The notes: a model not told the origin generated them from the sequence alone. DNA of 64,000 bases from Erigeron canadensis (GCF_010389155.1 NC_057769.1:10106735-10170734), one strand, 5' to 3'. Positions 1 through 12,091 are shown, counted from the first letter of the stretch. Numbers and translations: made by a program.

Positions 1-1240
1 ATAAGTTGTAATTCACAAATATAAGAAAAGACAAACTAGTAATTTATATTTGCCTTAAAAAACAAAATCTTTGATATATAAATGGATACCAGTGCTCAGG
101 CCCGTCCAATGGACGAGTATAATCAAAGTATATCAATTAAAGCTAAAAAATTGGAATTCATATTAAATAGAGACTAGTCATTTATTACTGTAAATAGAAT
201 TGTATTCCCACAAACTCATTATATGTATCAAAATCACTATAAGTCAAATTTTATATTTAACCTTAAAATCTTTGACTCTACATGAAGAGACACGTTATTA
301 TTTAAACTGATAGGTTCTGATATAAAAGCATACTAAAATTTAGTTATCACATACTTCTGACTTAATCAATACGAAAGCTAAAGAAGAAACATATGAAAAT
401 CAACTTCATATAATAATTGATTCAAGTTTACATTTTTTTTTCAACTTTAGTTAAATAAAAAATTTGCAGTTTTTTTATATCTAAAACTTACTACAAACAC
501 AAACAATTTTATACTAAACAATTTAGAGTTTAGCTCAACAAAAAAAAGGAACAAAAAAGTTTAACAAAAGGAGATACAAAAAGTGTAGAGTATATAATTT
601 GGAAAATACATACCAATTCATAACAAAGACCATCTCGAGCGTTTTATTTTCTTCGGGTTGTTCCATTCCGCCAAAACAGTCTATACATACACAACACGGA
701 GTCGTAGATGATGGTTAAGATGTGTTGGCTTAAGATATTCATGATGGACTAATGTTGTCTTATTTTTTATTGTTGAAAATGAAGTCATAGCTAAAAGTGT
801 AGCTCCTTACGCTACCTTCTAGCCAATCTATCTCTATATATGACCTGGCTTTCTCCTTTGGACCCTGCAATAGAAAATTCACAACAAAGGCCTACTTTAA
901 ATTAACAGGACTTTCATTAAACAATTTGTTATTTGGCGCATTTTATAGTATGAGCTACATAAAGTGGCATTCAATAGCAAGATAAAATTAAAGAAAAGAA
1001 AAGGGCATCTAATTAACATTGTCAGAAAAATGGGTTAATGAGCAAGGACGGTTTGAAAGTCTGAAACTTAACACTTCTTGAACTTACAATTGACATTCTA
1101 ACTAATCATAGTAATCCAATCAATAGTACATTAATTTCTATGTAAAAAGTACCATATTTTTTAACTTAATTTCAGTGAAATAAGTAAACATAAAAATAAC
1201 ACAACCCTACATCCTATCCTTTAGATACAAATACAAATTA
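1..1240. other. AT-rich intergenic DNA, nothing recognised
   Basis: No open reading frame with recognisable protein features, RNA gene or clear repeat boundary was seen on either strand. The stretch is strongly AT-rich. Confidence 0.5.
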
Positions 1241-2751
1241 GAGTTAATTACACTTTTCGTCCCTGTGGTTTGTACCAACTTTCACATATCATCCTTGAGA
1301 CCACGAAATTACGTGTTACATCCCTGAGTTTGGAACTCCGTTAACAAGTTTGGTCCGCGACCCAAACGGACGTTAACTTGGCAGTCACGTGAGAGGCACA
1401 ATATGGGTATAATGGTCATTTTCATTCTCTAAGGAGAAAAAATGTAACTCTATAGTTTTATCAAAACGCTACCCACCAAACCTTATCTTTCATCTCACCC
1501 AATCCAACCTCCTACCTTCACTTCAAGATCTAAAACACACTCAACACACATTCTTTTCTTTAATCTTCTTCTTTTATTTTCGGATTAAATTACAAGGAAA
1601 CACAAATTTTCGTTCCATGGAACATGCGAACATCAATATAGATATATGAATCCATATACATCTAGAACCCACCATTCTATTTGAATTGCTTTCGAGTGAT
1701 ATATTCCGGTTGCTCCACCACCATACCATCGGCCTCCCCATCTCCGACGTCACCATTTATATCCATATAGATATATAAATCCATATATATCTATATATCT
1801 AGAACCCACCACCACCGTCCTTCGTTCTCTTCTTGATAATATTAGATCCGGACCTCACTTTCTTCTTTGGCGGAAAACCAACAATCTGGCAGCTCTTCTT
1901 CTTCCCCTTGCCGTATCTAGTTCATTTTTTTGTGCAACGGTGGTAATGGGAGGAACGACGACAATAGTAGATGATGACATTTTGAGGATAGTTGGAAGAT
2001 GAAAAAATGGTGAAGATGAATGGATGGAAATAATGTTGGTGATAGTGGTGGTGGCCGGTTATGGTAGCAGGGAGGTCGAATCTTGGTGGTGACGGTTGAG
2101 AGAAGGCCGGATCCGGTGATGAGGAAGTTGGTTCTTGGTGGTGGTTGTCGTGGGTCTTTATGTGTTCCTCGTCATTCCTATTAATCTTAATATCAAGACT
2201 TCATCTTTTCCTTGTTTTTACTTTTATTGATCCCTTGTTATCTTGTTGGGATTTGCTGAGCGTGTATTTTGTATTTTTGTAACAATTATTATATAGATTC
2301 AGTTCTATTATTCAATTAAGCTTTGAAATTTCAGGGTTTTATAAAAATGTTAAAGTTCAGAACTTGGTTTCAGAAAATGGGGTTTTTTAATTTGGGTTTT
2401 TGGAGAAAGATGGTGGTGAATTTGTTGTGGGAATTTGCTATAATTTAGGCCTTAAATCTGCAAATTTACGTTTGGAATGTTTGATGGTGGAGTTACAATT
2501 TTCTTCACATTTTATGATGGATACAAATACATACTAAAAAGGTTAATTACAACTTTGGTCCATATGACGTGAAATGATAAGAATGCCCATAGTGTGCGTG
2601 TCACGTGACCTCTAATTTAACGTCCATTAGTGGCGTGGACCAAACTTGTTAACAGAATTCCATACTCAGGGATGAAACGTGTAATTTCATGATTTCAGGG
2701 ATGGTATGTAAAAAGTGGTACAAACCACAGGGACGAAAAGTGTAATTAACC
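1241..2751. mobile_element. Non-autonomous DNA transposon with long terminal inverted repeats
   Basis: The left end (1241 to about 1400) and the right end (about 2575 to 2751) are near-identical when one is reverse-complemented. Both begin gttaattacacttttcgtcc and run for about 150 bases with scattered mismatches. The interior of about 1.2 kb has no convincing coding region. It holds a direct repeat of an atatagatatat...ctagaacccacca block near 1637 and 1760. Long inverted repeats of this kind suggest a Mutator-like element, but I could not find a clean 9-bp target duplication, so the superfamily is inferred. A related inverted-repeat element lies at 53987-54983. Confidence 0.7.
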
Positions 2752-3848
2752 CTACAATCTATGAGGGTTTTTTTTCATCATATTTTATAAAAAAGACAAA
2801 CATATATATACCAAAACCAAAATATACATAACATAATAGAGCTTTCCTTGATATAATGATACATATGATCAACAATTTTACCGAAATCACAAAATATAAA
2901 TTAATAACATATTTTGTATTATTAGATAAGTTACATATAAATTAACCCAAACATATTATTTCAGCCTCACTTAAAAAAATTTAACATGGAATTATAAAAC
3001 TTACATAAAAAAATTGTTGATACATATAACAATGAGATGTTGACTGAGGGAGGCCAGTTGTGTGAGAGTCGAGCGAACCATTCTTCATGATCCGCATACT
3101 AATAATATAGATATAACGATCAAAGTCATCAATTATTGATAAAGATAATAAGATATTAAACCCTTTTGGTAGTCGATAGTAGATTTTTGTTTTTGCCCGT
3201 ATTTTTTTAGGAGGTTTTAGAATATGTCTAGGTTGTATATATATATATATATAATAAAATAGTAATATAAAAAAAGTATAAAGGTAAGCCTTAATAATAT
3301 TTATAACTATTAAATAAATTTTTAAAAAATAGAAGATTAATAAGGAGGAAGAATTAGGCTAAAGGAAAGGGATTAGGGGTGCCAAGTGTACCCCCAACCT
3401 TCTCTTTTAGTTATATTATAGATTAGTGATTATGAGAATTGGAGTTTAATCATAAATTGAAATATTTATAACTTTAGAATTTTTAGTGGAAATATGTTTT
3501 TAGTAATTTCGCAATAAATAATTATGAAAAGCTAGAAAGTGTTAAAAATTATAGGGAAAAATTATATTTAAGTTAATTATTTAATAAGATTTATTCTTTT
3601 ATTGAAAAGTTAAAAAAACTATTTAGTGATGGATTTTTAAAAATTATAAGTTTATAAAACTTTTTCTACAACTGTTAATATAATTATAAGTTTTTAAAAA
3701 TTATAAGTTTATAAAACTTTTTTATTCCATATTTTTTTATTTATAATTTTAATTATGATACATGTAAATTAAATTTTTAGGGTAATTAAAATTTTTAAAT
3801 GGATAAGAAGTGGTTACACCAATAGTCTCTTATTAAATATAAAAAAAA
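2752..3848. other. AT-rich spacer with a possible Helitron 5' end
   Basis: Mostly featureless AT-rich DNA with a short TA run near 3236-3255. Reading the minus strand from 3422 gives tctataatataactaaaag, preceded by A, which resembles the 5' end of the Helitrons elsewhere in this window. No matching 3' hairpin end was found, so this is only a possible relic. Confidence 0.3.
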
Positions 3849-4084
3849 GTTAGTTGCAAGATTAGTCCATGTGGTTTTTCCATTTTAGCAATGGGGGTTA
3901 TTGTGGGGTGGAAAGTACATCAATACCCCCACACGTGCACACTTGACGACTACCTTTAATGGATCCGTCAAATTTGGACTAACTTTGCAAACAATTCTCA
4001 AAATAGGGACCCCATTGCAACAATTCTCAAATATGGACCCCTTGCTAAAATGTACAAACCACATGGACCAATTTTGCAATTAAC
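3849..4084. mobile_element. Foldback MITE of about 236 bp
   Basis: The element is almost entirely one inverted repeat. The left arm starts gttagttgcaagattagtcc and the right arm, reverse-complemented, starts gttaattgcaaaattggtcc. Both continue through a shared atgtggtt...cattttagcaa block. It has no coding potential: the small open frames seen on both strands here are a by-product of the palindrome. Confidence 0.7.
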
Positions 4085-4318
4085 TCAAAAATATAATATA
4101 GAAATGTAGATTAGCATCTAATAGTGGTTGGATAAAAATAGAATCAATGTTGAATAGTGCAATCTCTGTCTAGATTTTTCCCATTTTCAACTCTATGTAT
4201 GTCGTCAAATAAGGCAGAGGGTAAGCCGACCTCAAAAAAAGGTATCCCGACTAGGACAAGTCGCCACGGAAAGTCTAATAAGACAAAAGTCACATCGAAT
4301 GTCGTAGTCAACAGTAAT

Positions 4319-4402
4319 AGTCGACAGACTGTTTTGTCTTATTGGACTTTCCGCGGCGATGTCGCCGCGGAAAGTCGAATAAGACAAAACAGTCTGTCGA
4401 CT
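4319..4402. repeat. 41-bp-arm palindrome inside the MULE left terminal repeat
   Basis: Bases 4319-4359 and 4362-4402 are reverse complements with a single mismatch, separated by 2 bases. The centre is a GC-rich ccgcggcga/tcgccgcgg core in otherwise AT-rich DNA. Partial copies of the same module recur at 4261-4290, 4430-4450 and in the right terminal repeat at 11278-11395. Subterminal repeats in transposons are often transposase-binding sites; that role is inferred here. Confidence 0.85.
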
Positions 4403-4490
4403 GTTATAGTCAACAGGAAAAGTCGTTGTCGATGTCGCCGCAGATAGTCCCATAAAGACAAAACCACACTGCAGATCAAACAATGTATTT

Positions 4491-4670
4491 TCAGTATATA
4501 AAGGCTTCTTCCCTTTCATTTTCAACATTCGCTTTCGTTTTCGTCTTCATTTTCAGTATATAAAGGCTTCTTCAAAACCACATTCGCTTTCGTTTTCAAA
4601 ATACATTAATATATAAAATTACAACATTTTTACAACATTCGCTTCTTCCTGCAAGTCTTGATCTTCAGGT
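4491..4670 (+). promoter_or_regulatory. Probable promoter and 5' leader of the MULE transposase gene
   Basis: Two copies of a block ttttcagtatataaaggctt lie about 60 bases apart (starting near 4489 and 4549). Each contains a TATA-box-like tatataaag and is followed by pyrimidine-rich cattcgctttcg sequence. At 4669-4676 the sequence cag|gtatgt looks like a splice donor, which could pair with the acceptor ttgtttcag ending at 5539. This implies a 5' leader intron of about 0.87 kb. The start site itself cannot be confirmed from sequence. Confidence 0.5.
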
Positions 4671-5539
4671 ATGTATCTATGCATACATTTTGGTTTCATT
4701 TTACAATATATATCCGTACATACACTTATAATATAATTGTTTATATATAGTATAAAACTATTAATAATACATATCTATATTATTAGTAATATATGTCCAT
4801 ACTCTTTTCTACCTTTATATATCTATCTTACGTAAACATATGTATCTATCTTACGTAAACATATATATATTATGGATATAGATATAAATATTATGTCTAG
4901 CCAACTAGATACACCAACGCATTAAAAAACATCCATTCCAAGTTAAATACTTTTGAATAACAATAAATCTCTTCTGTTTACTTTGTTGTATTTTCAATCT
5001 TTATTATAATGGAGTCATTTTTTACTTCGCTTCCCGCCAAAATATGATTAATGTTACCTGTAAGTCGAAATTGTTTTGTTCTTATTTCAATCCTAGTCAT
5101 TATGGAGCCAATTTACATCTGATGTACTAATTTTCATTTATGAATGATTGTTTTTTCAATTAAATTAAATCAATCAGATATGTTGGTGTTTTTTTTTTTT
5201 TATAAATGACGATAGTAAATCATTAACGAGAGTTATATTAAAATATGAAAAATCAATTGTGAATCATTGTGTATTTTGGACTTAATGTAAACAAAGCAAG
5301 AGTTGAAGGTTTACGAAAATCACGCCAAGCCTGTTTTTTAGTTTCTCTTTAAAACCAAATTTATGTTTTTGACCTTAAGTGCAGCCAATAAGTTATAGGT
5401 GGGAGCAGCCATGTTAAGCCCAAATCTTATACTTATGTGTAATTATGTACATAGTTATTGTACCGACTATATATATAGTATGGATATCATCAATAGTTAC
5501 TAAAATAGACGTTGACTTGTTTTACTTGAATTGTTTCAG

Positions 5540-8500
5540 ATAGATAGTTTGGAGGATATTTGGGCAGACCCAGAAAATGTACGTATTGAAGTGCCGGATG
5601 ATGTGTTTGAGAGCCCTGATGCGGACGGGGAATTTGACTACGAAGATGGAGACTTAGAAACCGAGGAGGTGTTCGCTTATGTCGAAGAACTGACGGAGTG
5701 GGCTCAAAGAACAACAATGGGGTTGGGTTATGTTCTAGTCATACGGCAGTCGAACAAAAACAAGTTAAAGGTGGTCAATAAAGTGACACTAATATGTCAC
5801 CACGGTGGACAACCCGATAAGAGGTCACTTGGGCCACCCAAACGGACCAACAAGATAGGCTGTCCCTTTACTTTGGAAGGCCGCCCCGAGTATGATGGTG
5901 GTTGGAGGGTAACTGTAAAGGACTAGAGACACAATCATCATCCAACTACTGATCTGCATGGGAATGCATACGCGAGACGGATGACGGATGAAAAAAAGGA
6001 ATATGTGGGAAACCAATCGGATCGCGGTTTGTACCCACGTCAGATCCTGGTAAACCTCAAACTTGAATTTCCGGGAAACCTGACTCGAAGATGAGACATT
6101 ACCAACTTTCTGAAATCGAGACGTAGGTCGGGCCAAGAAGGGCGTACTCCAATGCAGGTACAAACATCAAATTAGTGATTATGTACTACGTTGTTGGAAG
6201 TGACATATTTACTATATCTTGTTCACTTTTCGCATGTTATGTTCTCACTGCTGCAGGAGAAAAACTACTTTTACCAGTTTACTACAAATAGTAAAAATGG
6301 ACGGTTGGAGAACCTCTTTTTCATGCATCCAACATCAATGACCCTATGGCGCGCATTTCCCTGGGTTATTGAAATAGACTCCACGTATAAAACCAACATC
6401 TACAACACGCCGCTAGTTGAGATCGTGGGCGTGACTTCAACGGGCAAGAGCTTCAGTTTAGCATATGCGTTTATTGTAAACGAGCAGGAGGCGAATTATC
6501 AATGGGTGTTACAATGTATCAAGCCCACCCTTGTTGAAGGCTTTGCCGTTCGTGTCGTTCTAACTGACAGGGAGCTGGCCCTGATGAGAGCATTGAAGGT
6601 TGTTATGCCGGGAGCGAAACAGCTGTTGTGTAGGTTCCACATATGGCAAAACATGTCCAAACACTACGAACTGACATTGCGGCTGAAAAATGTTGACATT
6701 GAACGGCTTAACGTCTGGTGGAAAAGAATCTATCAATCTCGGACTCTTGACGAGTTTAACTCCTACGAGAAGGAGTTAAAGAATAATCTGGAAGCTTTCC
6801 CTAGCGTATACAAGTACCAGAATGATAATTGGTTGTCCCCCGTACCGAGAGCAGTTTGTGTCATGTTGGGTCGATGAACACCTCAACTATCAGAACCACA
6901 CCACAAACAGAGTCGAGGCCGAGCACCACCTGCTGAAGGAAGAGTTGAGGGGGAAATGCACATTTACTAAAATCCTGCAATGTGTTGAATCTGTCCTGAT
7001 CGGTCAAGAGACAGAAATAAGGGGGAAACTGGGGTACAGCAAGGGAACCTTGTATAAACATAACTACAACTGTATGAAGGCCCTGTTGAGAGAGGTTTCA
7101 CATAAAGCTTTGGACATCATGGCTGGTGAAATCGTACGCTTAGACAAACAACTTCAAAGACAGTTAAAAAAAATGCGGGTGCAAGGTTCAGTCTAGTTGT
7201 GGGTTACCATGTGCTTGCAAGATTGCCGAGTACATGCAGCGTGGTTAGTATCTTTTATTACCTTTTTTTTTTCATCATAAAGACATAATGTCATATACAT
7301 ATTGATATACAAAAAATGCAGAGACTCGTATTCAGCCGAATGTGATAGACCCGTTTTGGAGAAAGCTTGACTTAACACCGGTGACATGCGTAAAAGACGG
7401 AAACGATGTAGAAGCTGTACATGAAGTCGTAGGTAATCTTACCAATTTCTTGGTTGAGCAACCCAAGGCCCAACGGAAACATTGGTTGTCGAAGATAAAG
7501 GACATGTTTAAGCCGGGTAAGACACAAGTGAAAGATCCTCTCATTCAGAAGAGTACACGCGGAAGACCAGTCGGGTCGAAACAAAAGCCGCCAAAGGTAG
7601 ACCAATTACATCATATACTTTATTGGTAATTAAAGAAAAAACTAATAAATACCTGATTTTAAGTAATTCTTTTTTATTAATGGTGTAGGTGCCCGATCTG
7701 AACAAAAACCCACCTGGGCTTCGGAAATCCAAGACTAGCCGACTAAGACCTGAAGAGCTCCCCATGACTCCTCCCTTCACCGACCCTTACTCCGAAGCGT
7801 CCACATACAGAGACACGCAGCCCGCCAGACAAAGTGAGTATGCGCCCACCCAATCACGGTTCGCGAGCACACCTGACTTTTTGGATGACCCGCAGGGTGT
7901 GCGACACAATATGTACGAGCCGTCTCAATCATGTCATGTCCCCGAGACACGAAACTTCTTTGGGGAGCCCTCCCAATCTTCTGGGGTCAACGAGACACAA
8001 AATTTCTTTGGGGACCTGTTCCCATCCTTTGGGGACCCGTCTCAAGCCTATGGGGTCCAGTATGAGCAGCCGTATGCCTACTTTGTTGATGACTTGTTCC
8101 GGGCACCACCGACACAACCTACGTATGCACCTGTATATTCCCCAATGATGGTGCTAGAGGCAGAGTCAGAGGCTAGTTGGGTTGGGTATGTTGCGGAAGT
8201 GAGGAACGCCAGGCTGTCTCAAAATTACGCATGGGCACTAACAGAGTTACCAGCGTACATTCGACCTTACGTTGTAGGCGCACAGAATGTCGATGGAGAT
8301 GGTAGTTGTGGATTTCGAGCTACCGCTGTTGCTTTGGGGCTAGACGATGGATATGGTTCGGAGTGGGTTCGTACGCATATGCTCGATGAGTTTGAATCTG
8401 ACCTCGATGGGTACATTCGAATGTATGGGCCCGAGGGCCCACGCATATTAGAGGCGCTACGAACATCTTATTATAAAAATTGACGACCCAAAGACCATTG

Positions 8501-8813
8501 GATGAGTAAAGTTTTTTTCCATATCCTCCTGGCCAATAAGCTGGGTATAATAATCAACTGCATAAGCCTACGTGACTCCCGCACAGTGTTCCCGATGCAA
8601 ACTGGCTTGGATCAATTACGGTTGGCTCAACCGATAACTATTGCTCTTGTAAGTCGAGAATCCCATTTTATTGCAGTTGAATTAGCAGGTGAGTACCCAA
8701 TGGCTTACAAGAATCCAGAATGGAATTACTATGCAACCCCCGCTGCGCGTGCAGTGGCATCAATGTACACACATATTCCCTCCTATTGTTATTTAGGGAA
8801 TATGTATTTGTAA
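5540..8813 (+). pseudogene. Decayed MULE transposase with C-terminal OTU cysteine protease domain
   Basis: Readable exons are 5540-6157, 6257-7243, 7322-7596 and 7689-8813, all with GT-AG borders. Exon 1 has an acidic stretch and a FAR1/WRKY-like zinc finger (C at LICHHGG, C at KIGCPF, H at RHNHHP). Exon 2 has the MULE catalytic core, with aspartates in IEIDSTYKTN and VVLTDRELALM and the CRFHIWQN motif. A SWIM-like finger (CGCK...GLPCAC) spans about 7174-7220. The last exon holds a serine/proline-rich linker, then an OTU protease signature VDGDGSCGFRA (Cys codon 8307-8309) and a His in SHFIAVEL (8664-8666). Damage: TAG at 5924, TGA at 6092, +1 frameshifts near 6845 and in the A-run 7166-7173, and TGA at 8481-8483. 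No clear ATG is seen at the start of exon 1. The reading frame is otherwise well preserved, so decay looks recent. Confidence 0.8.
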
Positions 8814-9563
8814 ACACAAGTAAATATTTCATAACAAGTTACCGCATATCGGTCGGCATACTGAGATGCCGACTCCCGACCGTGGGTCCCTGCAAGTTTT
8901 TGGAGGGCCCGGTTATCCTTGTTGGTCTTGGCCCTTTTCACACGGTCTTCTCTCTGGTAGTAGCGCAACAAAGCGGACCAGTCCTCCGGCTCCATACCCT
9001 CAGGAACAGCTCCCTCTAACTCCGCAATCTTCTCTAAACCCCCCTTATGATCGAAGTGGGTTGATTTGAATCCGCTTTTCCAGTTTCGATACATATGTTG
9101 CGCATCAGCCTTGATCATATTGTCAAATGCTCCTTGTATGGGATCATTGGGGTCCAAATCGATGAAGTGATCCAATTTGAACCGTTCCTGCAATTTTTAA
9201 GTAATAGTTAGCGATATATCAAGTTTTTACAAAAATATCAATTTAAGAATATAATATTATAGAGATTGTACATTTAAGGCTGGGACTAGGAACGCCTTCT
9301 CCTGCGTCGGCACATCTGACCATGAGTCGTAAGTCATAGGGACCCCACTACCACGAATCAATGTCCCTATATAACTCTTAAACATAGACCCCGAATCCCC
9401 CACTGCGTGCCACGTCTTAAACCTTTTCGTGTCAAAATCAACTTCAAGCCGACCATGTTCTTGAAACTCTTTCTCCAGGTTTAGTGCCTTGTTCTTCCCC
9501 CGACCTTTTTTAGGTGCTACAAAACAAAAAAAATTACCGCATGTCACATGAAGTCCATAAATA

Positions 9564-9594
<31 letters not shown>

Positions 9595-9701
9595 TAAACA
9601 CAATATTTCTTACCACCGCCCCCGGCACAACCCCAAATTTTTCGCACCCACGATTTACGTGGTGGGTTGTTACCACCATCCCCACCATGAACTGTAGCCA
9701 T
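8789..9701 (-). CDS. Second MULE gene: Ptta/En/Spm (Transposase_24)-like protein
   Basis: Three coding exons on the minus strand: 9701-9614, 9516-9272 and 9187-8789, joined in frame across GT-AG introns. ATG is at 9701, just after a splice acceptor at 9707, so a further 5' non-coding exon exists upstream. The protein starts MATVHGGDGG, has a basic KKGRGKNK stretch, a F.TWHAVGDSG...YIGTLIRG region, and a C-terminal half with YRNWKSGFK, EDWSALLRYYQ and NKDNRALQKLAGTHGR. The tryptophan-rich, NK.NR...HG pattern matches what I know of the plant Transposase_24 family (usually linked to CACTA elements); the assignment is by eye. The last residues after ESASQYADR may be intron read-through, since GTAACT follows. 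The stop lies 25 bases inside the 3' end of the convergent transposase gene. Confidence 0.6.
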
Positions 9702-9706
9702 TTATA

Positions 9707-10935
9707 CTGTAAATTACAAAAAATACCCATATTAATAATACATACAACAATACGATAATGGTAAATTGTCACATAATTCTTTATACTATTTACAACATCT
9801 GTTTAAACTCAACAATTATACGTATTTTTTGAAAGTTATAATTTCATATACTTATAATTTCATATATTTATTTATACTTATTTCTTATACTTATTTAAAC
9901 TTTTTTTTTTCGGTACTTAAATTTTGTTATATTTTCTACAAGCAAAATATATATATATATATACATCATGTTATAATTATTTTTATATATACTTTTTATA
10001 TTTCATTTTTTAAGTACATTTTATACTATTTACAACTTATGTTTTTATTACTTTTATACGTATATTTTTAAAGTTAAAATTTATATATTAGTGTAAGCTT
10101 GTTTTATATTTCTTTTTTCGTACTTAAAATGTTACATTTTCTACAACATTTTTATAGTTACTTTTATATATATCTTTTTATAGTTATGTTTATATATACT
10201 TTTTATACTTCATTTTTAATATACATTTTTCATAAATTACAACTTAGCTTTTTATTACTTTTATACGTAAAAGTTATAATTTTATATACTTATTCAAACT
10301 TGTTTTATACGAGTAATTTTTTTTTCCGTACTTATATTTTGTTATATTTTCTACAAGTATTTTATATTAATTTTTTAATACCTTTTTATACTTAGTTTTA
10401 TATATATCTTTTTATAGTTATTTTTTATATACACTTTTTATACTTCATTTTTAATATATATTTTATATAAATTACTCTAGTTATATATATATTTTATTTA
10501 TTTATTTATTTTTATTTTTTTATACCTTGTGTTTTATATATTTTTTTAAGATTGTCAAAACTTGATTTTTATACTTATATAATCAACTTTTATACTTATT
10601 TTCATACAAATTATTTCTTTCTATATAATCATTTCTACCTATCTTTTATAACTTTTTTCTACATAATACTTTATTTTTTGTACAAATTTTTTTCTAACAA
10701 AGTTTTTCTTAAACTATTGGGGATTTTTGACAACACTAACATATTAACACTAACAATTTGTACCAATAACACAAGAATAACAACAATTACAAACCACAAA
10801 TCTTAACACATCAATTTACAATACTAATAATCCTAACAAATTTATAAAAAAATCAAACATAAACATATACCAAAACTATAAAAAACAAATTAAAGCAAAC
10901 AAAAAAGGGTAATGATCAGAAAATACATACCAAAA
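9707..10935 (-). other. Putative 5' leader intron of the second MULE gene, strongly strand-biased
   Basis: Read on the minus strand, a donor TTTTTG|GTATGT lies at about 10935 and an acceptor TTTACAG ends at 9707. Between about 9770 and 10720 the plus strand is dominated by T-rich repeats of the tttttatactt type, so the sense strand of this intron is A-rich. That is opposite to the U-richness usual for plant introns. From about 10730 to 10910 the bias reverses. No gene is visible in it; the plus-strand open frames there only reflect low complexity. Confidence 0.45.
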
Positions 10936-11280
10936 ATTGGTGTACGCCGGAAATAGTCGCCGGAAAAATTGACGACGGCCGGAAAAGTGACGGCCGGTTT
11001 TGAAGATAGGGTTTTGGTTTGAGATTTGTTTGGTATTTAAAAGAGAGGTGGGGATGGTGGTAAGCAAAGTCGCTGCGAAAAGTTGGCCGGAATTAATGGA
11101 AAATATGGGGTGAATTTTTGATTTTTGAGAGGGTTTTGGGGTTTTTTTTTTGGTGGAAGTCGACAGAAAAAGGAAGGCAATGGAAGAAAGAAAGGGGGTG
11201 AAGTGATAAGGAGAGGATGGAGGATAAGGGGAGGCAACGGACGGTCTAATTCGAATCGCGGTTTTCGAGATAACTTTCCC
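10936..11280 (-). promoter_or_regulatory. Putative 5' exon and promoter region of the second MULE gene
   Basis: On the minus strand this interval is CCGGCGAC-rich and pyrimidine-rich, and it runs into the donor at 10935. It reads open for about 145 codons on the minus strand, but the product is low complexity (proline, serine and threonine rich). I take it as untranslated leader plus terminal-repeat sequence, not a protein. Confidence 0.35.
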
Positions 11281-11436
11281 CGGCGATGTCGCCGCAGAAA
11301 GTCTGGTCAAAGTCAGCGTGTAATTAATGCTGGTTGTTGGCTGCCAGTTTTGTCCTATTCGACTTTCCGCGGCGACATCGCCGGGGAAAGTGATTGGTCG
11401 GCTTACACTTTATTCCCTGGTGGGGGTACGCGTGGT

Positions 11437-12091
11437 GTCAAATAAATGTAGTTGTTGCACATTGCTGAGATTCACTTGAATGCAACAGTCAATTATTTGT
11501 ACCGGTCAGTAAAGGACACAATACTGTGAAAACTATCTAATCAATTTCATTGCGAGTCAATATGGTAGGTTTATCAATTAACAGAAAACTCCAATATACA
11601 TTTAGTCCAACTTAGACAGAGATAAATGCGCTTTTGAGGGCTTCCAAGTTTTGTTGCGTCAAAAAGACAACCAAGAAGACCTAAAGGGCCCGCTAGCAAG
11701 TTCCAACAGAGTGGATCACTTGCAAAGTAACGTAAGTCGGCAAGTCGCTTTTGTGAGATCACTTGCAAATAAGTTGCAAATCACTTTTATTTCGTCGGAC
11801 ATTTAGGGACTTCCCGTCGGCTTTTTGTGAGATCACTTGCAAATCACTTTTATTTCGTCGGACATTTAGGGACTTCCCGGCGGCTTTTTACAACATCAAA
11901 TGCTCTCTCGATATCTTTTTGTGCCGACTCTCGCTCTTTCCTAAAACATTGTTTTTTCCATCTACTGGGTCAGTGTAAGTCTTCATGAAAGTTGCATATT
12001 CCTGTTATAAAAGTTTGCGTTTGAAATAAAAGAGGCTATAAAGTAAAAGAAACATATAAGTAAAAAAATATATATATGTGTATAGACTTTT
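11437..12091. repeat. Spacer with a tandem duplication at 11757-11890
   Basis: A block of about 60-70 bases, gatcacttgcaaat...tttcgtcggacatttaggga...cggctttt, occurs twice in direct tandem (starting near 11757 and 11831). The first copy has an extra aagttgcaaatcact. Nothing else recognisable was seen between the MULE and the MITE at 12092. Confidence 0.6.

Larger units (their letters stand above)
4213..11436 (+). mobile_element. Mutator-like element (MULE), 7.2 kb, with two convergent genes
   Basis: The element is bounded by the 9-bp direct repeat gtcaaataa at 4204-4212 and 11437-11445; a 9-bp target duplication is the hallmark of Mutator elements. Both ends carry related inverted sequence: a gtaagccgacc block, and repeated modules of the type actttccgcggcga with gtcgccgcggaaagt. 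A transposase gene runs rightward (5540-8813) and a second gene runs leftward (CDS 8789-9701, with a 5' exon reaching about 11.2 kb). The outermost bases of the two ends do not match well, so the left end may have lost a few bases. The transposase carries stops and frameshifts, so this copy is probably not autonomous. Confidence 0.75.

Noticed and set aside
4157..4528. Open frames of about 96-98 codons on both strands
   Set aside because: They lie across the palindromic MULE terminal repeat and mirror each other; no protein features.
9766..10806. Three open frames of 84-101 codons on the plus strand
   Set aside because: They consist almost only of F, Y, I, L and S from T-rich low-complexity DNA and lie in a probable intron of the opposite-strand gene.
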